Of a DNA stretch of 26,552 nucleotides, positions 1 to 7,287 are shown piece after piece. The DNA is from Actinomycetota bacterium (lineage in GTDB: Bacteria > Actinomycetota > Humimicrobiia > Humimicrobiales > Humimicrobiaceae). The stretch spans positions 1 through 26,552 of the forward strand of contig JAQVJB010000014.1 in NCBI GenBank assembly GCA_028695395.1, given 5' to 3'. Under the pieces are notes generated by a model. It had not been told where the DNA came from, did no database searches, and saw only the letters and a program-made list of their open reading frames with translations. A program made the translations under genes and the position numbers. Position 1 is the stretch's first letter. The number at the start of each line of letters is the position of its first letter.

Positions 1-414
1 CAGATTTTGGATAAAACACTCATTTATCCTGAATATGCTCATGAAGGAGATGCAGGATTAGACCTTAGAAGCAGCACTGATGCTATTTTAATGCCATTCG
101 AAAGAAAACTTATTCCTACTGGAATAAAAATAGAGATTCCACGAGGCTACGCAGGTTTTGTTCAGCCAAGATCAGGTCTGGCTATTAAAAACGGGATATC
201 GCTTGTTAATACACCTGGATTAATAGATAGCAGTTATAGAGGCGAAATAAAAGCAATACTTATAAATCTTGACAGGAAGAGCAACTTTATAATTAAAAAA
301 GGTGACAGGATCTGCCAGCTTGTTTTATTGAAAGTTGAAAAAGCAGAAATTATTTTTACTGACGAATTGGAAAACACGGACAGAGGTGAAAATGGCTTCG
401 GGAGCTCAGGATAA
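1..414 (+). CDS. dut: dUTP diphosphatase, 5' end cut by window edge
   Basis: Hydrolyses dUTP to dUMP and pyrophosphate in the cytosol, keeping uracil out of DNA and feeding dTMP synthesis. The trimeric dUTPase motifs are all visible: motif 1 DAGLDLRS, motif 2 PRSGLA, motif 3 around GLIDSSYRGEI, motif 4 GDRICQLV and the C-terminal glycine-rich motif 5 ending GFGSSG. The frame is open to base 1, and a TTG at 7 is only an internal candidate start. Family members run to about 145-150 residues, so roughly 6-12 N-terminal residues should lie outside the window. It is the only plus-strand gene here and converges on the acetyltransferase gene ending at 699. Its neighbours upstream are not visible. 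Confidence 0.95.
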   Translation, partial: QILDKTLIYPEYAHEGDAGLDLRSSTDAILMPFERKLIPTGIKIEIPRGYAGFVQPRSGLAIKNGISLVNTPGLIDSSYRGEIKAILINLDRKSNFIIKKGDRICQLVLLKVEKAEIIFTDELENTDRGENGFGSSG

Positions 415-698
415 GATTAGATTAGTATTAGTACCGATAATATATATTATGTAAACTTATAAATTATTTATTAATAATATAATTATGTTCCAGTATAACC
501 ACAATCCCCCTCTGCTTTATTAAATTACTATACAGGCTATCTATATATAAAAATATATAAAATAAATAGATTATCTATATCTCTATGTTAAACGAATTAC
601 CTACAAATAATCCTTATGTTCGGCCATTAAATATAAGTGATTATGAAAAAAAATATAAAAAATACACAAAGGTAATAAAAAATTATTTAAATATAGTT
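415..698. other. Convergent AT-rich intergenic region without a clear gene
   Basis: This is the gap between the 3' ends of dut (plus strand) and the acetyltransferase gene (minus strand). It is very AT-rich and contains a short palindrome, ATAATATATATTAT, near 443. I see no GC-stem hairpin followed by a T tract, so no convincing intrinsic terminator on either strand. A 57-codon plus-strand frame starts at ATG 585 and ends at 758 inside the acetyltransferase gene. It has no ribosome binding site and is not called as a gene. Confidence 0.5.
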
Positions 699-1244
699 TC
701 ATATGCATTTTACTACCTTGGCAGGATTACCGACTGCAAGAGAATTTTCAGGGATTGATTTTAAGACAAGTGAATGAGCTCCAATTGTACAGTTGTCCCC
801 TATCTTTACAGGCCCTAATACAGCTGCTCCCGTATATAAATTGACATTATCTCCAATCAGCGGATAACCAGGACTTCCATGTTGAAAAATTGAATGTCCA
901 ATGCCTCCAAGTACTACATTGGAAAAAATACTCACGTTTTTACCTATTACCACTCCCCTTCCGATTACTACTCCCGAGGAATGCCATATTCTGCATCCAG
1001 GGCCTATGACTGCTCCAGGATCTATTTCTGCACCATTAAAAAAATAATTTATGCGGGATAAAAATTCGGCAAGGAGCTTAAAATGCCATTTGTACAATTT
1101 ATGATAAACTCTATATGCAAGTACTGCCTGTACGCCTGGTTTTACCAATAATATTCTAAAAGCTCCCCATATGCTTGGCTTACCGGATATAGTACCGTAT
1201 TTGCTGAACAGCTGCTTAATATCGCCTTTTAAATTACCTTCCAT
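699..1244 (-). CDS. Serine O-acetyltransferase-like hexapeptide acetyltransferase
   Basis: A 181-residue left-handed beta-helix acyltransferase of the serine acetyltransferase (CysE/EpsC-like) group, expected to move acetyl from acetyl-CoA to a hydroxyl acceptor. Hexapeptide repeats run from about residue 72 to 175 (GAEIDPGAVIG, VVIGRGVVIG, VKIGDNCTIGAH), after an alpha-helical N-terminus with the WGAFRILLVKPG stretch typical of the family. The catalytic histidine aligns with H88 in WHSSG. The preceding aspartate of classical CysE (DH) is W87, and the second conserved histidine (RHP) is Y127 in GYP. The true acceptor may therefore be another molecule, such as a sugar. The ATG start lies about 10 bases after the nuclease-like gene, so the two are probably cotranscribed. 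No cysK is nearby. Confidence 0.8.
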   Translation of the reverse strand: MEGNLKGDIKQLFSKYGTISGKPSIWGAFRILLVKPGVQAVLAYRVYHKLYKWHFKLLAEFLSRINYFFNGAEIDPGAVIGPGCRIWHSSGVVIGRGVVIGKNVSIFSNVVLGGIGHSIFQHGSPGYPLIGDNVNLYTGAAVLGPVKIGDNCTIGAHSLVLKSIPENSLAVGNPAKVVKCI

Positions 1245-1254
1245 AAAAAAAGTG

Positions 1255-1644
1255 TCATTTCATAAATTTGAAAATAAGACTATCATAATCTTTTTTATAA
1301 AAGAGTTTTATGTTTATATCAGGATAAAGCTCTCTTATCTTTTTTATTTTCTTATTCTTCTTTGTAACAAGACTCTGGTTTAAAGTCGTAAGTTCTATAA
1401 AAAGGTCAAGATCAGGAAGATAAAAATCAGGCGTAAAAGATAGTATTGCATTACCTTCATCATCAAATTCAAGAGGGAATGTCTTTGGTTCATATTGCCA
1501 TTTTATCCTGTAAAAATCTAATATCTTGGCAAATTCTTTTTCGCTTTCATTTGCAAAAACAATTTCATCGGCATTTATTACATTGGATGCAGGAGTATTA
1601 TTTTTATTTTTGTTATCAATTGCTCCCATCATTTTTACATTCAT
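1255..1644 (-). CDS. Small PD-(D/E)XK nuclease-like protein
   Basis: A 129-residue protein with no firm family name from memory. The layout resembles a minimal PD-(D/E)XK fold: an acidic helix with E34 and E36 (ESEKEFAK), a beta stretch, TPDFYLPD giving D73, then IELTT giving E84, followed by a lysine-rich helix (KKNKKIKKIRELYP) and NIKLFYKKDY. The usual lysine of the E-x-K motif is threonine at position 86, so a helix lysine such as K95 or K96 would have to substitute if it is active. The first 25 residues are polar and probably disordered; internal ATGs at codons 5 and 6 are alternative starts. It sits between a MerR regulator and the acetyltransferase, probably in one operon. A nucleic-acid role is inference only. 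Confidence 0.6.
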   Translation of the reverse strand: MNVKMMGAIDNKNKNNTPASNVINADEIVFANESEKEFAKILDFYRIKWQYEPKTFPLEFDDEGNAILSFTPDFYLPDLDLFIELTTLNQSLVTKKNKKIKKIRELYPDINIKLFYKKDYDSLIFKFMK

Positions 1645-1714
1645 TTGTTTTTTTGCTTTCTGTTTAAAATTATAATTAAATTAAAAATTTAGTAATCATC
1701 AAAAAATAAATCTA

Positions 1715-2233
1715 TTATGTTTCTTTTTTTATACCACTTGTTTTTTTAAGAAAATCTTCCACATCATTTTTAAGTTTGTTGTATACTTTTTCCAGAGCAA
1801 TACCGAAAACAGCCTGGCCATTATTGATAGTATCAATTATTTCCTTATCGGAATAACAGGCAAAAACCGTATTGCCGTCAGAAATAAGCGTGACTTTAAG
1901 AAAAGCGTCTTCCCCGCCCCCATCAAGTTCTAGGTATTTTTTTGTTTTTCTTATTTTATGAAGGCTGATTCCTGCATCAAGCAGACTTTTAACTACTTTA
2001 AGCTTAAGCAAATCATTAAAGCTGTACATTCTTTTTGAACCGTACCCTATTGCCTGATTAACAGAAGGGCTTAAAAAATCAGTTCTATCATAATAATCAA
2101 GCTGCTTATAGGTTAAACCGGTCAATTTACATACATCGTGAGAACCATATATATTCTTCTCTTGAGAAGGTTTTAAATCGAAATCTGTGAAGTCTTTGCT
2201 ATTTATACTATTTTGTTTTAAGTATTTATTCAT
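1715..2233 (-). CDS. MerR-family transcriptional regulator (Rv1830-like position)
   Basis: A 172-residue DNA-binding regulator. After a polar N-terminal extension of about 30 residues, a MerR winged helix-turn-helix covers roughly residues 30-100: YGSHDVCKLTGLTYKQLDYYDR, the wing GYGSKRMYSFNDLLKL, then a helix with DAGISLHKIRK. The C-terminal part (about 105-165) contains no cysteine metal site or recognisable ligand domain. In mycobacteria a similar MerR protein follows the DUF151 nuclease gene, and this one follows DUF151 (2445-2948) in the same direction. It has its own promoter, with a symmetric operator-like array over the predicted start site, which suggests autoregulation. The ATG start is directly downstream of that array. 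Confidence 0.85.
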   Translation of the reverse strand: MNKYLKQNSINSKDFTDFDLKPSQEKNIYGSHDVCKLTGLTYKQLDYYDRTDFLSPSVNQAIGYGSKRMYSFNDLLKLKVVKSLLDAGISLHKIRKTKKYLELDGGGEDAFLKVTLISDGNTVFACYSDKEIIDTINNGQAVFGIALEKVYNKLKNDVEDFLKKTSGIKKET

Positions 2234-2248
2234 TATTTAAAAAAATAT

Positions 2249-2292
2249 AACTATAATTACAACAATGTAATTACATTAATGTAATTATAGTT
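2249..2292. promoter_or_regulatory. Symmetric operator-like array upstream of merR
   Basis: A 12-base arm (AACTATAATTAC, 2249-2260) is repeated perfectly inverted at 2281-2292. Between them lies a perfect 14-base palindrome, AATGTAATTACATT (2264-2277). AATGTAATTA also occurs as a direct repeat at 2264 and 2278, 14 bases apart. The array overlaps the predicted -10 and transcription start of the minus-strand merR gene, ending 16 bases before its ATG. MerR and BldC-like regulators bind such repeats, so autoregulation is likely but not shown. Confidence 0.6.
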
Positions 2293-2312
2293 TAAATCAG
2301 GGTATCTGGCAA
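2284..2312 (-). promoter_or_regulatory. Sigma-70-type promoter for the merR operon
   Basis: On the minus strand, TTGCCA (2312-2307) is followed after exactly 17 bases by TATAAT (2289-2284), a near-consensus -35/-10 pair. Transcription would start near 2277, inside the operator-like array and about 45 bases ahead of the merR ATG at 2233. It is the best-formed promoter I see in the window. Confidence 0.65.
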
Positions 2313-2444
2313 TAGTATATAAATTGACATCAATATAAAAAGAATTAAATAGCTTATAGGGTTATACGATTTAATAACAATAAAGATTTCCTGGCAGTAA
2401 TTTATAATTGATATTTATTAATCATTATATTCATAAAAGAAGAA

Positions 2445-2948
2445 CTATATATTGAAATCCTCAGGTAAAGCGTTATCCAGAAAATCTCTGAATTTCTTTA
2501 CCTCTTCTTCTATTGAAGTTATTTTTAAACCTGCCTTTTCAAGAACTTTTTCGGAGACATAAATAGGAGACTTAACCCTTAATGCAATAGCAATAGCATC
2601 TGAAGGCCTTAAGTCAAGTATTATGTTTTCATCATTGTTCCTTTGCAAATCAAGAAAGGCAAAAAATGTTTCTTTTATCAGGCTTGAAATAACCACCCGT
2701 TTTATTTTTATGTTAAATGCTTTGAATATGTTTATAATAAGGTCATGCGTCATAGGCCTTGGAGACTTGAAATCAACCATCTCCAGAGCTATTGCGGACG
2801 CTTCGAAATTACCTATCCATATAGGCAGGAACCTGTCTCCATCCTGCTCTTTTAAAAGAATGATAGGCTTTTGCGACGGCTGTTCCATCCTTACGCCTTC
2901 AAGATTGACAAGTATAAAATTTTCTTCCTTATGATCCTTTTTTTCCAT
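2445..2948 (-). CDS. DUF151 bifunctional nuclease-domain protein
   Basis: A 167-residue protein of the DUF151 (BFN) family, whose members include plant and mycobacterial proteins with reported DNase/RNase activity. Diagnostic stretches are VNLEGVRM near the N-terminus, FLPIWIGNFEASAIALE, PRPMTHDLI and LDLRPSDAIAIALR, then SPIYVSEKVLEKAG. The first 12 residues are charged and extend past the usual domain start. It follows hpt with a 38-base gap. In mycobacteria this gene sits between two merR genes beside an FHA protein; here both MerR genes and the FHA gene are present, with dacF, the lipoprotein gene and hpt inserted between. Its physiological role in bacteria is poorly understood. Confidence 0.88.
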   Translation of the reverse strand: MEKKDHKEENFILVNLEGVRMEQPSQKPIILLKEQDGDRFLPIWIGNFEASAIALEMVDFKSPRPMTHDLIINIFKAFNIKIKRVVISSLIKETFFAFLDLQRNNDENIILDLRPSDAIAIALRVKSPIYVSEKVLEKAGLKITSIEEEVKKFRDFLDNALPEDFNI

Positions 2949-2986
2949 AATAGTAAAACCGATATAATTAAAATATGAAAAGATAT

Positions 2987-3598
2987 TTAAATACTAAGTG
3001 AAGATTTCATTTCTTCAATATCTTTCTTGACAGCATCGGTCTTTAGTTCATAAATAGATTTAAGATTCCTGTATTTTTGTTTGTAATCAAGGCCGTATCC
3101 GACAACATATTTCTCTTCTAATTTGAAAGCACAATATTTTATTTTTAAATCAGCGATTCTTCGCACTTCCCTATCAATAAGGGTACATATCTCAATGCTT
3201 TCAGGTTCTCTGGACTTAAGGTTCCTTATTAAATAACTTAAAGTCAGTCCGGTATCTATTATGTCTTCAACAATAAGAACATTTTTCCCGTAAATAGTTT
3301 CTTCCAAATCTTTAGTAAGCTTGACTATCCCTGAATCTGGCTGATTGATTCCATAAGAGGAAATAGAAATAAAGTCTATCGAAAAAGGTAATCTTATATT
3401 TCTTATAAGATCTGTTAAGAATATTACTGCACCTCTTAATATACAGATAACAACAAGTTCTTTATCTTTATAATCAGCAGTAATACTGCTTCCAAGTTCC
3501 TTTACTTTTTTTTGAATGACATCACTCGGAAACAGGATTCTGCCTAAGATATTATCATAATCGAATTCAATTATTTTATTTTTAAATTCGTCTTTCAA
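2987..3598 (-). CDS. hpt: Hypoxanthine phosphoribosyltransferase
   Basis: Cytosolic purine salvage enzyme joining hypoxanthine or guanine to PRPP to give IMP or GMP. The PRPP-binding loop is VEDIIDTGLTL (residues 110-120), with E111/D112 and D115 in the expected places. Also visible are the ILRGAVIF loop near 53-60, SISSYG near 78-83 for the flexible loop, and the purine-pocket end VVGYGLDYKQKYRNL. At 203 residues it is slightly longer than the usual 175-185, with extra sequence mainly at the C-terminus. The start is a TTG at 3598, 14 bases after the lipoprotein stop, with only a weak purine-rich stretch ahead, so the exact start is uncertain. It lies in the dacF-lipoprotein-hpt-DUF151 run. 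Confidence 0.93.
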   Translation of the reverse strand: MKDEFKNKIIEFDYDNILGRILFPSDVIQKKVKELGSSITADYKDKELVVICILRGAVIFLTDLIRNIRLPFSIDFISISSYGINQPDSGIVKLTKDLEETIYGKNVLIVEDIIDTGLTLSYLIRNLKSREPESIEICTLIDREVRRIADLKIKYCAFKLEEKYVVGYGLDYKQKYRNLKSIYELKTDAVKKDIEEMKSSLSI

Positions 3599-3612
3599 TT
3601 ATTGATTCTATT

Positions 3613-4758
3613 CTAATAAATTACTCTATCTGCACCTTGTACCATGCTTAGATATGTAGTCCCTCTGTTAAAAAGCACTTCATTACCTGCAGTATCTTTA
3701 AATATCATAGGATCCAGTATACTTGTCCTTTCCCAGGTTCCTTCAATGACATTACCATCAAAGAAGTAAAAAGCTTTACCGCTTCCTGTAGTCCTGACAA
3801 TCATATGGCCTGCTGAGTCACCGGAATTAGCGATATCGGTTATAAGTGCTATTACATTATTGAAATAAAGGTTTTCGTTTGTTTCCCTATCAATATCTGT
3901 TGTTCCGCCTGTTGACTTTTTATAATTGTTTAAAGCTTTATCGTATATAAAATCAGAAGCAAATGATGCTACTGAAAAATCAATCTTTATATCGCTTATG
4001 CTGCCTCTTTTTTCTTCAGAAGCGTCCAGTTTAAAGCTAAATGGCGATTGCCCTCCCTCGATAAGATGCCCGTTTCTGACTGCCGCTGATTTAAGTTTTT
4101 CGGAAGAAGAATAAGCATTATGAGGTGCGACCCTTGAAGAATCTCTCCATGCATCTTGACCGTCACTCATATTTGCTGTTATATTGCTTGCACCACTCTG
4201 GTCACCAAGAGGTGTCAGGACATCCATATCCATATTTTCTACAATCTTATATCCTTCAGGATATGTTCCCCAAAAAACATACACAGGGTCAAACATCCTT
4301 GCCAATTCGGCATAATACTGCCTGGCGCTCCTAATAGGACCGATTATGTCAGCATCTTTTGAAGAAAAAATACCTATCAATCTTGTTATACCACCTTCAT
4401 CTACAACTTCAATGACACAATCGGCTTTATTTAAACCTGACTGAGGTCTTGCCTCTCCCGCATTATTGATCATCACAGCAAAAGGTCTTGAATCTAAGAC
4501 ATCATCGGATATTTCAAATCCGTTAATAATATTAATATTGCCGGTTATTTCTAATTCAGATATTGATTTTTCTGTAGTTTCTGTTTCTTCCTGAATTTCA
4601 GTAGTGCTTGTCTCTTCCACATCTATTTTGGTTTCTTCAGTGATTATTTCTTCTTTTTTGCAAGCAAAAGAAAAAAGAAGCATTAAAGACATTAAAGCTA
4701 TTATTAATGCAATAATGAAATTTTTAATAAATGCTACATTTCTATTACTTTTTTTCAC
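3613..4758 (-). CDS. DUF3048 (YerB-like) lipoprotein
   Basis: A 381-residue putative lipoprotein of the DUF3048 family (Bacillus YerB type), of unknown biochemical function. The N-terminus has a lysine-rich start, a hydrophobic segment (about 13-30) and Cys33 in SFAC followed by KKEE. This resembles a signal peptidase II site, although positions -3 and -2 are not consensus. A Glu/Thr-rich linker (about 35-65) leads into the extracellular domain, with RPFAVMINNAGEARPQSGL, ADCVIEVVDEGGITRL, IGPIRSARQYY and, near the C-terminus, NRGTTYLSMVQG. The start is GTG with GGAGGT a few bases ahead. It follows dacF, consistent with a cell-wall role (inference), and could be a substrate of the Lit-like protein at 23990-24697. 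Confidence 0.88.
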   Translation of the reverse strand: MKKSNRNVAFIKNFIIALIIALMSLMLLFSFACKKEEIITEETKIDVEETSTTEIQEETETTEKSISELEITGNINIINGFEISDDVLDSRPFAVMINNAGEARPQSGLNKADCVIEVVDEGGITRLIGIFSSKDADIIGPIRSARQYYAELARMFDPVYVFWGTYPEGYKIVENMDMDVLTPLGDQSGASNITANMSDGQDAWRDSSRVAPHNAYSSSEKLKSAAVRNGHLIEGGQSPFSFKLDASEEKRGSISDIKIDFSVASFASDFIYDKALNNYKKSTGGTTDIDRETNENLYFNNVIALITDIANSGDSAGHMIVRTTGSGKAFYFFDGNVIEGTWERTSILDPMIFKDTAGNEVLFNRGTTYLSMVQGADRVIY

Positions 4759-4790
4759 GATACCTCCACTAGCTTAAATATATAGGTTTA

Positions 4791-6101
4791 TTAATTTGAT
4801 TTTAATCTTATTAAATTTTTAATTATTATAAATGCAAAAGCTGAAAAATAAAATGATAAGGTAAAAATTAGAAGATATTCAATGAGCTTTTCATAAGTAG
4901 ATTCAAAATAAGTTATTTCAATTTTTGGCGAATTTATTTTATTATTGGAATATAAATTTAGCTTTTCTATCCTGTGGCCATTTAAGAATACGCTTAATTC
5001 TCCATATGATTTATTTTCACTAACCGGAAATGTTATATTATGGTTTATATCAAAGTCAAAATAGATATTGTCTTCTGAGTCATTAAAAAGAATACTGATA
5101 TCTTTTTCCGGGAAAAGATCAAAATTTAAATTTGAATTCATGTCACTTGCTTTTGCTGAAACTATGGCTTCTTCTTTAGAAATTATTTTTTTATATTCAT
5201 AATTGTCGTAGATCCAATTTATCAATCTTAATGTATCATAATTTCTTCCATATAAAGAGCTCCCCATTATAGCACAGATAATTTCTATGTTTTCTTTTTC
5301 AGAATATGTCATCAGGCAAAATCCTGCATTATTCGTATACCCTGTCTTAATGCCTTTTATGAAATCGCCATCTAAAAGAGAATTTGTATTTTTAATTATT
5401 ATTTCTTCATCGTTTATATATATATTTGCTTCCTTTAATGAGACTATCTCCCTGAATTTAGAATCAGACATGCAATATTTGGCTATTTTTATAAGGTCTT
5501 TTGCAGTCGATCTATGTCCGGGATTATCACTATCCAGGCCATTAGTGTTTTCAAAATTTGTATTTAATGCACCGATTTCCTTTGCTTTCTGATTCATTAA
5601 TTTTACAAAATCTTTTTCATTGCCGGACACATGTTCCGCAAGAGCTATAGTCGCATTATTATTTGAAGATATAAGAGCAGCTTTTAAGAGATCTTCAACG
5701 GTGATTCTGTCATTTATCCTGAAATATATACTTGAAAAATTCCTGCCTTTGGCATTTTTAGATATTTTAACTATTTCATGCAGGTCATCAGTGTTTTCAA
5801 GTACAATTATAGCAGTCATAATCTTTGTAATACTTGCAGGATAAACTATTTCATCAGAATTTTTCTCCCATAATATCCTGTCGGAATTAAAATCCTCGAC
5901 AATTGCTGAAACCGCTACAGTATCTATATATTTTCTGGGAACACTTTTCTTATCTTCATCAGCATATAAAGGTTTTATAATAAAAAATTGAAATAAAAGA
6001 AAAAAAGTGATTACTATGAATGAAAAGAAGTATTTTAATGAAAGTCTTTTTTTAATTTTATTACAGTTTTTACTATTGTATTCTCTTGCTTTGGAATTCA
6101 T
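4791..6101 (-). CDS. D-alanyl-D-alanine carboxypeptidase (S11, DacF/PBP5-like)
   Basis: A penicillin-binding carboxypeptidase that trims the terminal D-alanine from peptidoglycan stem peptides outside the membrane. An N-terminal hydrophobic segment (about 23-43) ending near YADED acts as signal peptide or anchor. The three active-site motifs are present in order: SITK (S90-K93), SNN (S146-N148) and KTG (252-254). A long C-terminal region follows, ending in a hydrophobic helix (about 406-428) with a short basic tail, so it may be bound at both ends instead of by the amphipathic helix of PBP5. At 436 residues it is normal for the family. Its ATG overlaps the MerR stop codon (ATGA at 6098-6101), showing translational coupling to a regulator. 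Confidence 0.92.
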   Translation of the reverse strand: MNSKAREYNSKNCNKIKKRLSLKYFFSFIVITFFLLFQFFIIKPLYADEDKKSVPRKYIDTVAVSAIVEDFNSDRILWEKNSDEIVYPASITKIMTAIIVLENTDDLHEIVKISKNAKGRNFSSIYFRINDRITVEDLLKAALISSNNNATIALAEHVSGNEKDFVKLMNQKAKEIGALNTNFENTNGLDSDNPGHRSTAKDLIKIAKYCMSDSKFREIVSLKEANIYINDEEIIIKNTNSLLDGDFIKGIKTGYTNNAGFCLMTYSEKENIEIICAIMGSSLYGRNYDTLRLINWIYDNYEYKKIISKEEAIVSAKASDMNSNLNFDLFPEKDISILFNDSEDNIYFDFDINHNITFPVSENKSYGELSVFLNGHRIEKLNLYSNNKINSPKIEITYFESTYEKLIEYLLIFTLSFYFSAFAFIIIKNLIRLKSN

Positions 6102-6814
6102 TTATACTGTTCTAGAAATGCCCTGTTGTTTCTTTTAACCATAAGATGTCTCATATTTGATAAGAGCATCTCCAGCTCTTTTATTATAGAGGAGGCTTTT
6201 TCAACTGATTCTTTGCTGCCGGACATTATAACAGGGAAAACTATCTGGTGCATAAAAGAACATTCCCTTAAGGAAAAATTATCAAATAGTTTCAGATTCT
6301 TTGGCTGTATGCCATATTTTAAAAGTTCGACAGCAATTCTTATTATTTCTATTTCTGAACTTTTTATCAATTTTTTATCATCAACCTCTTCATAGTAGAT
6401 TACATTTTCATCTATAAGCTCGTTTAAAAAAGATTCTTTAATCTCTAACTTTCTGATTATTTCTTCTTTTGTAATAAAATCATCTTTTAAAGAGATATTG
6501 CTTTCTTCGATTAAGTCAAATTTTAATTGTTTGATAATATCTTCATTATTATAATCAATTACAAAATCAACAGAATTAATTTTTTCTTTAATAGCACTCA
6601 GGGGCAGATAATATTGTTTCTGCATTTTTAAAATAAAATCAAGTTTTACGATATCTTCTTTGCTGTAAATACGATATTTGCTCTCTGTCCTTTTTGGCGA
6701 TATCAATCCTTTTGATTCAAGGAATCTTACTTTGCTGGTTGAAATATCTGGGTAATATTTTTTAAATTTTTCCACCACTTCACTGATGGTTATATAGTTT
6801 TTTTTCGTTTTCAT
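6098..6814 (-). CDS. MerR-family regulator, Rv1828-like
   Basis: A 238-residue regulator with an N-terminal MerR winged helix-turn-helix (about residues 7-75): ITISEVVEKFKKYYPDIST, KVRFLESKGLISPKRTE, the wing YRIYSKEDIVKL and YYLPLSAIKEKI. This pattern, with a tyrosine/proline insertion after the first helix, matches the actinobacterial Rv1828 group. The remaining part is helical, and a second HTH-like stretch (FITKEEIIRKLEIKESFL) appears around 115-135. It lies 10 bases after the FHA gene, the same pairing as GarA and Rv1828 in mycobacteria, and overlaps dacF by four bases. The target genes are unknown; the coupling suggests envelope genes may be among them (inference). Confidence 0.88.
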   Translation of the reverse strand: MKTKKNYITISEVVEKFKKYYPDISTSKVRFLESKGLISPKRTESKYRIYSKEDIVKLDFILKMQKQYYLPLSAIKEKINSVDFVIDYNNEDIIKQLKFDLIEESNISLKDDFITKEEIIRKLEIKESFLNELIDENVIYYEEVDDKKLIKSSEIEIIRIAVELLKYGIQPKNLKLFDNFSLRECSFMHQIVFPVIMSGSKESVEKASSIIKELEMLLSNMRHLMVKRNNRAFLEQYK

Positions 6815-6824
6815 TTAAATAACT

Positions 6825-7274
6825 TTATTCGTTATTCAAACAAAAGAAATAAAATACATATTTTCCTATCTGTATCTTGTCAGCGTTTTCAAGGTATTTT
6901 TCTTCAATGAGTTTTCCATTAACATAAACTCCGTTAAGACTGCCCATATCAACTATTTTAAAATATTTATCCGCTTTAATGATAGAAGCATGTTTTCTGG
7001 AGACTGTTATGTCGTCAAGGAAAATATCTGAATCTATTTCTCTGCCGATGTTAAAATATTCTTTATCAATCGCAAATATCTCACCAATATTTGTACCTTT
7101 TATAACTAGAAGACCTGCATTATCCTTTTTAACTAATTCCTTCAGCTGGCTAATTGTTTCTTCTGTAAGTTCTTCTTTTATTTCAATCTTTTGCTCGATT
7201 ATAGATTCTGTTTTTGAAGAAACTTTTTTATTTTCTTTTTCTATATTATTTTTATTATTTTCCATAGTAATCAA
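6825..7274 (-). CDS. FHA-domain protein, GarA/OdhI-like
   Basis: A 149-residue cytosolic phosphothreonine-binding protein. Residues 1-50 are charged and flexible; the FHA domain spans about 53-145. Phosphopeptide-binding positions are visible: R78 in IGRE, S92 and H95 in VSRKHA, and N114 in SLNG. The stretch SDIFLDDITVSRKHA closely resembles mycobacterial GarA, which controls 2-oxoglutarate metabolism when unphosphorylated and is regulated by Ser/Thr kinases at an N-terminal ETTS motif. Here the matching site reads EETIS (T40, I41, S42), retaining one threonine. The start could be TTG 7274 or ATG 7265; neither has a good ribosome binding site. MerR follows directly, as in actinobacteria. A GarA function is inference. 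Confidence 0.87.
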   Translation of the reverse strand: MITMENNKNNIEKENKKVSSKTESIIEQKIEIKEELTEETISQLKELVKKDNAGLLVIKGTNIGEIFAIDKEYFNIGREIDSDIFLDDITVSRKHASIIKADKYFKIVDMGSLNGVYVNGKLIEEKYLENADKIQIGKYVFYFFCLNNE

Positions 7275-7287
7275 AGTTAGTCAATAA

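Noticed and set aside
1171..1383. Plus-strand frame of 70 codons
   Set aside because: Antisense to the acetyltransferase and nuclease-like genes, with low-complexity hydrophobic translation and no ribosome binding site.
2324..2352. Plus-strand TTGACA as a promoter in the merR-DUF151 gap
   Set aside because: No acceptable -10 box lies 16-18 bases downstream, and there is no plus-strand gene for it to serve.
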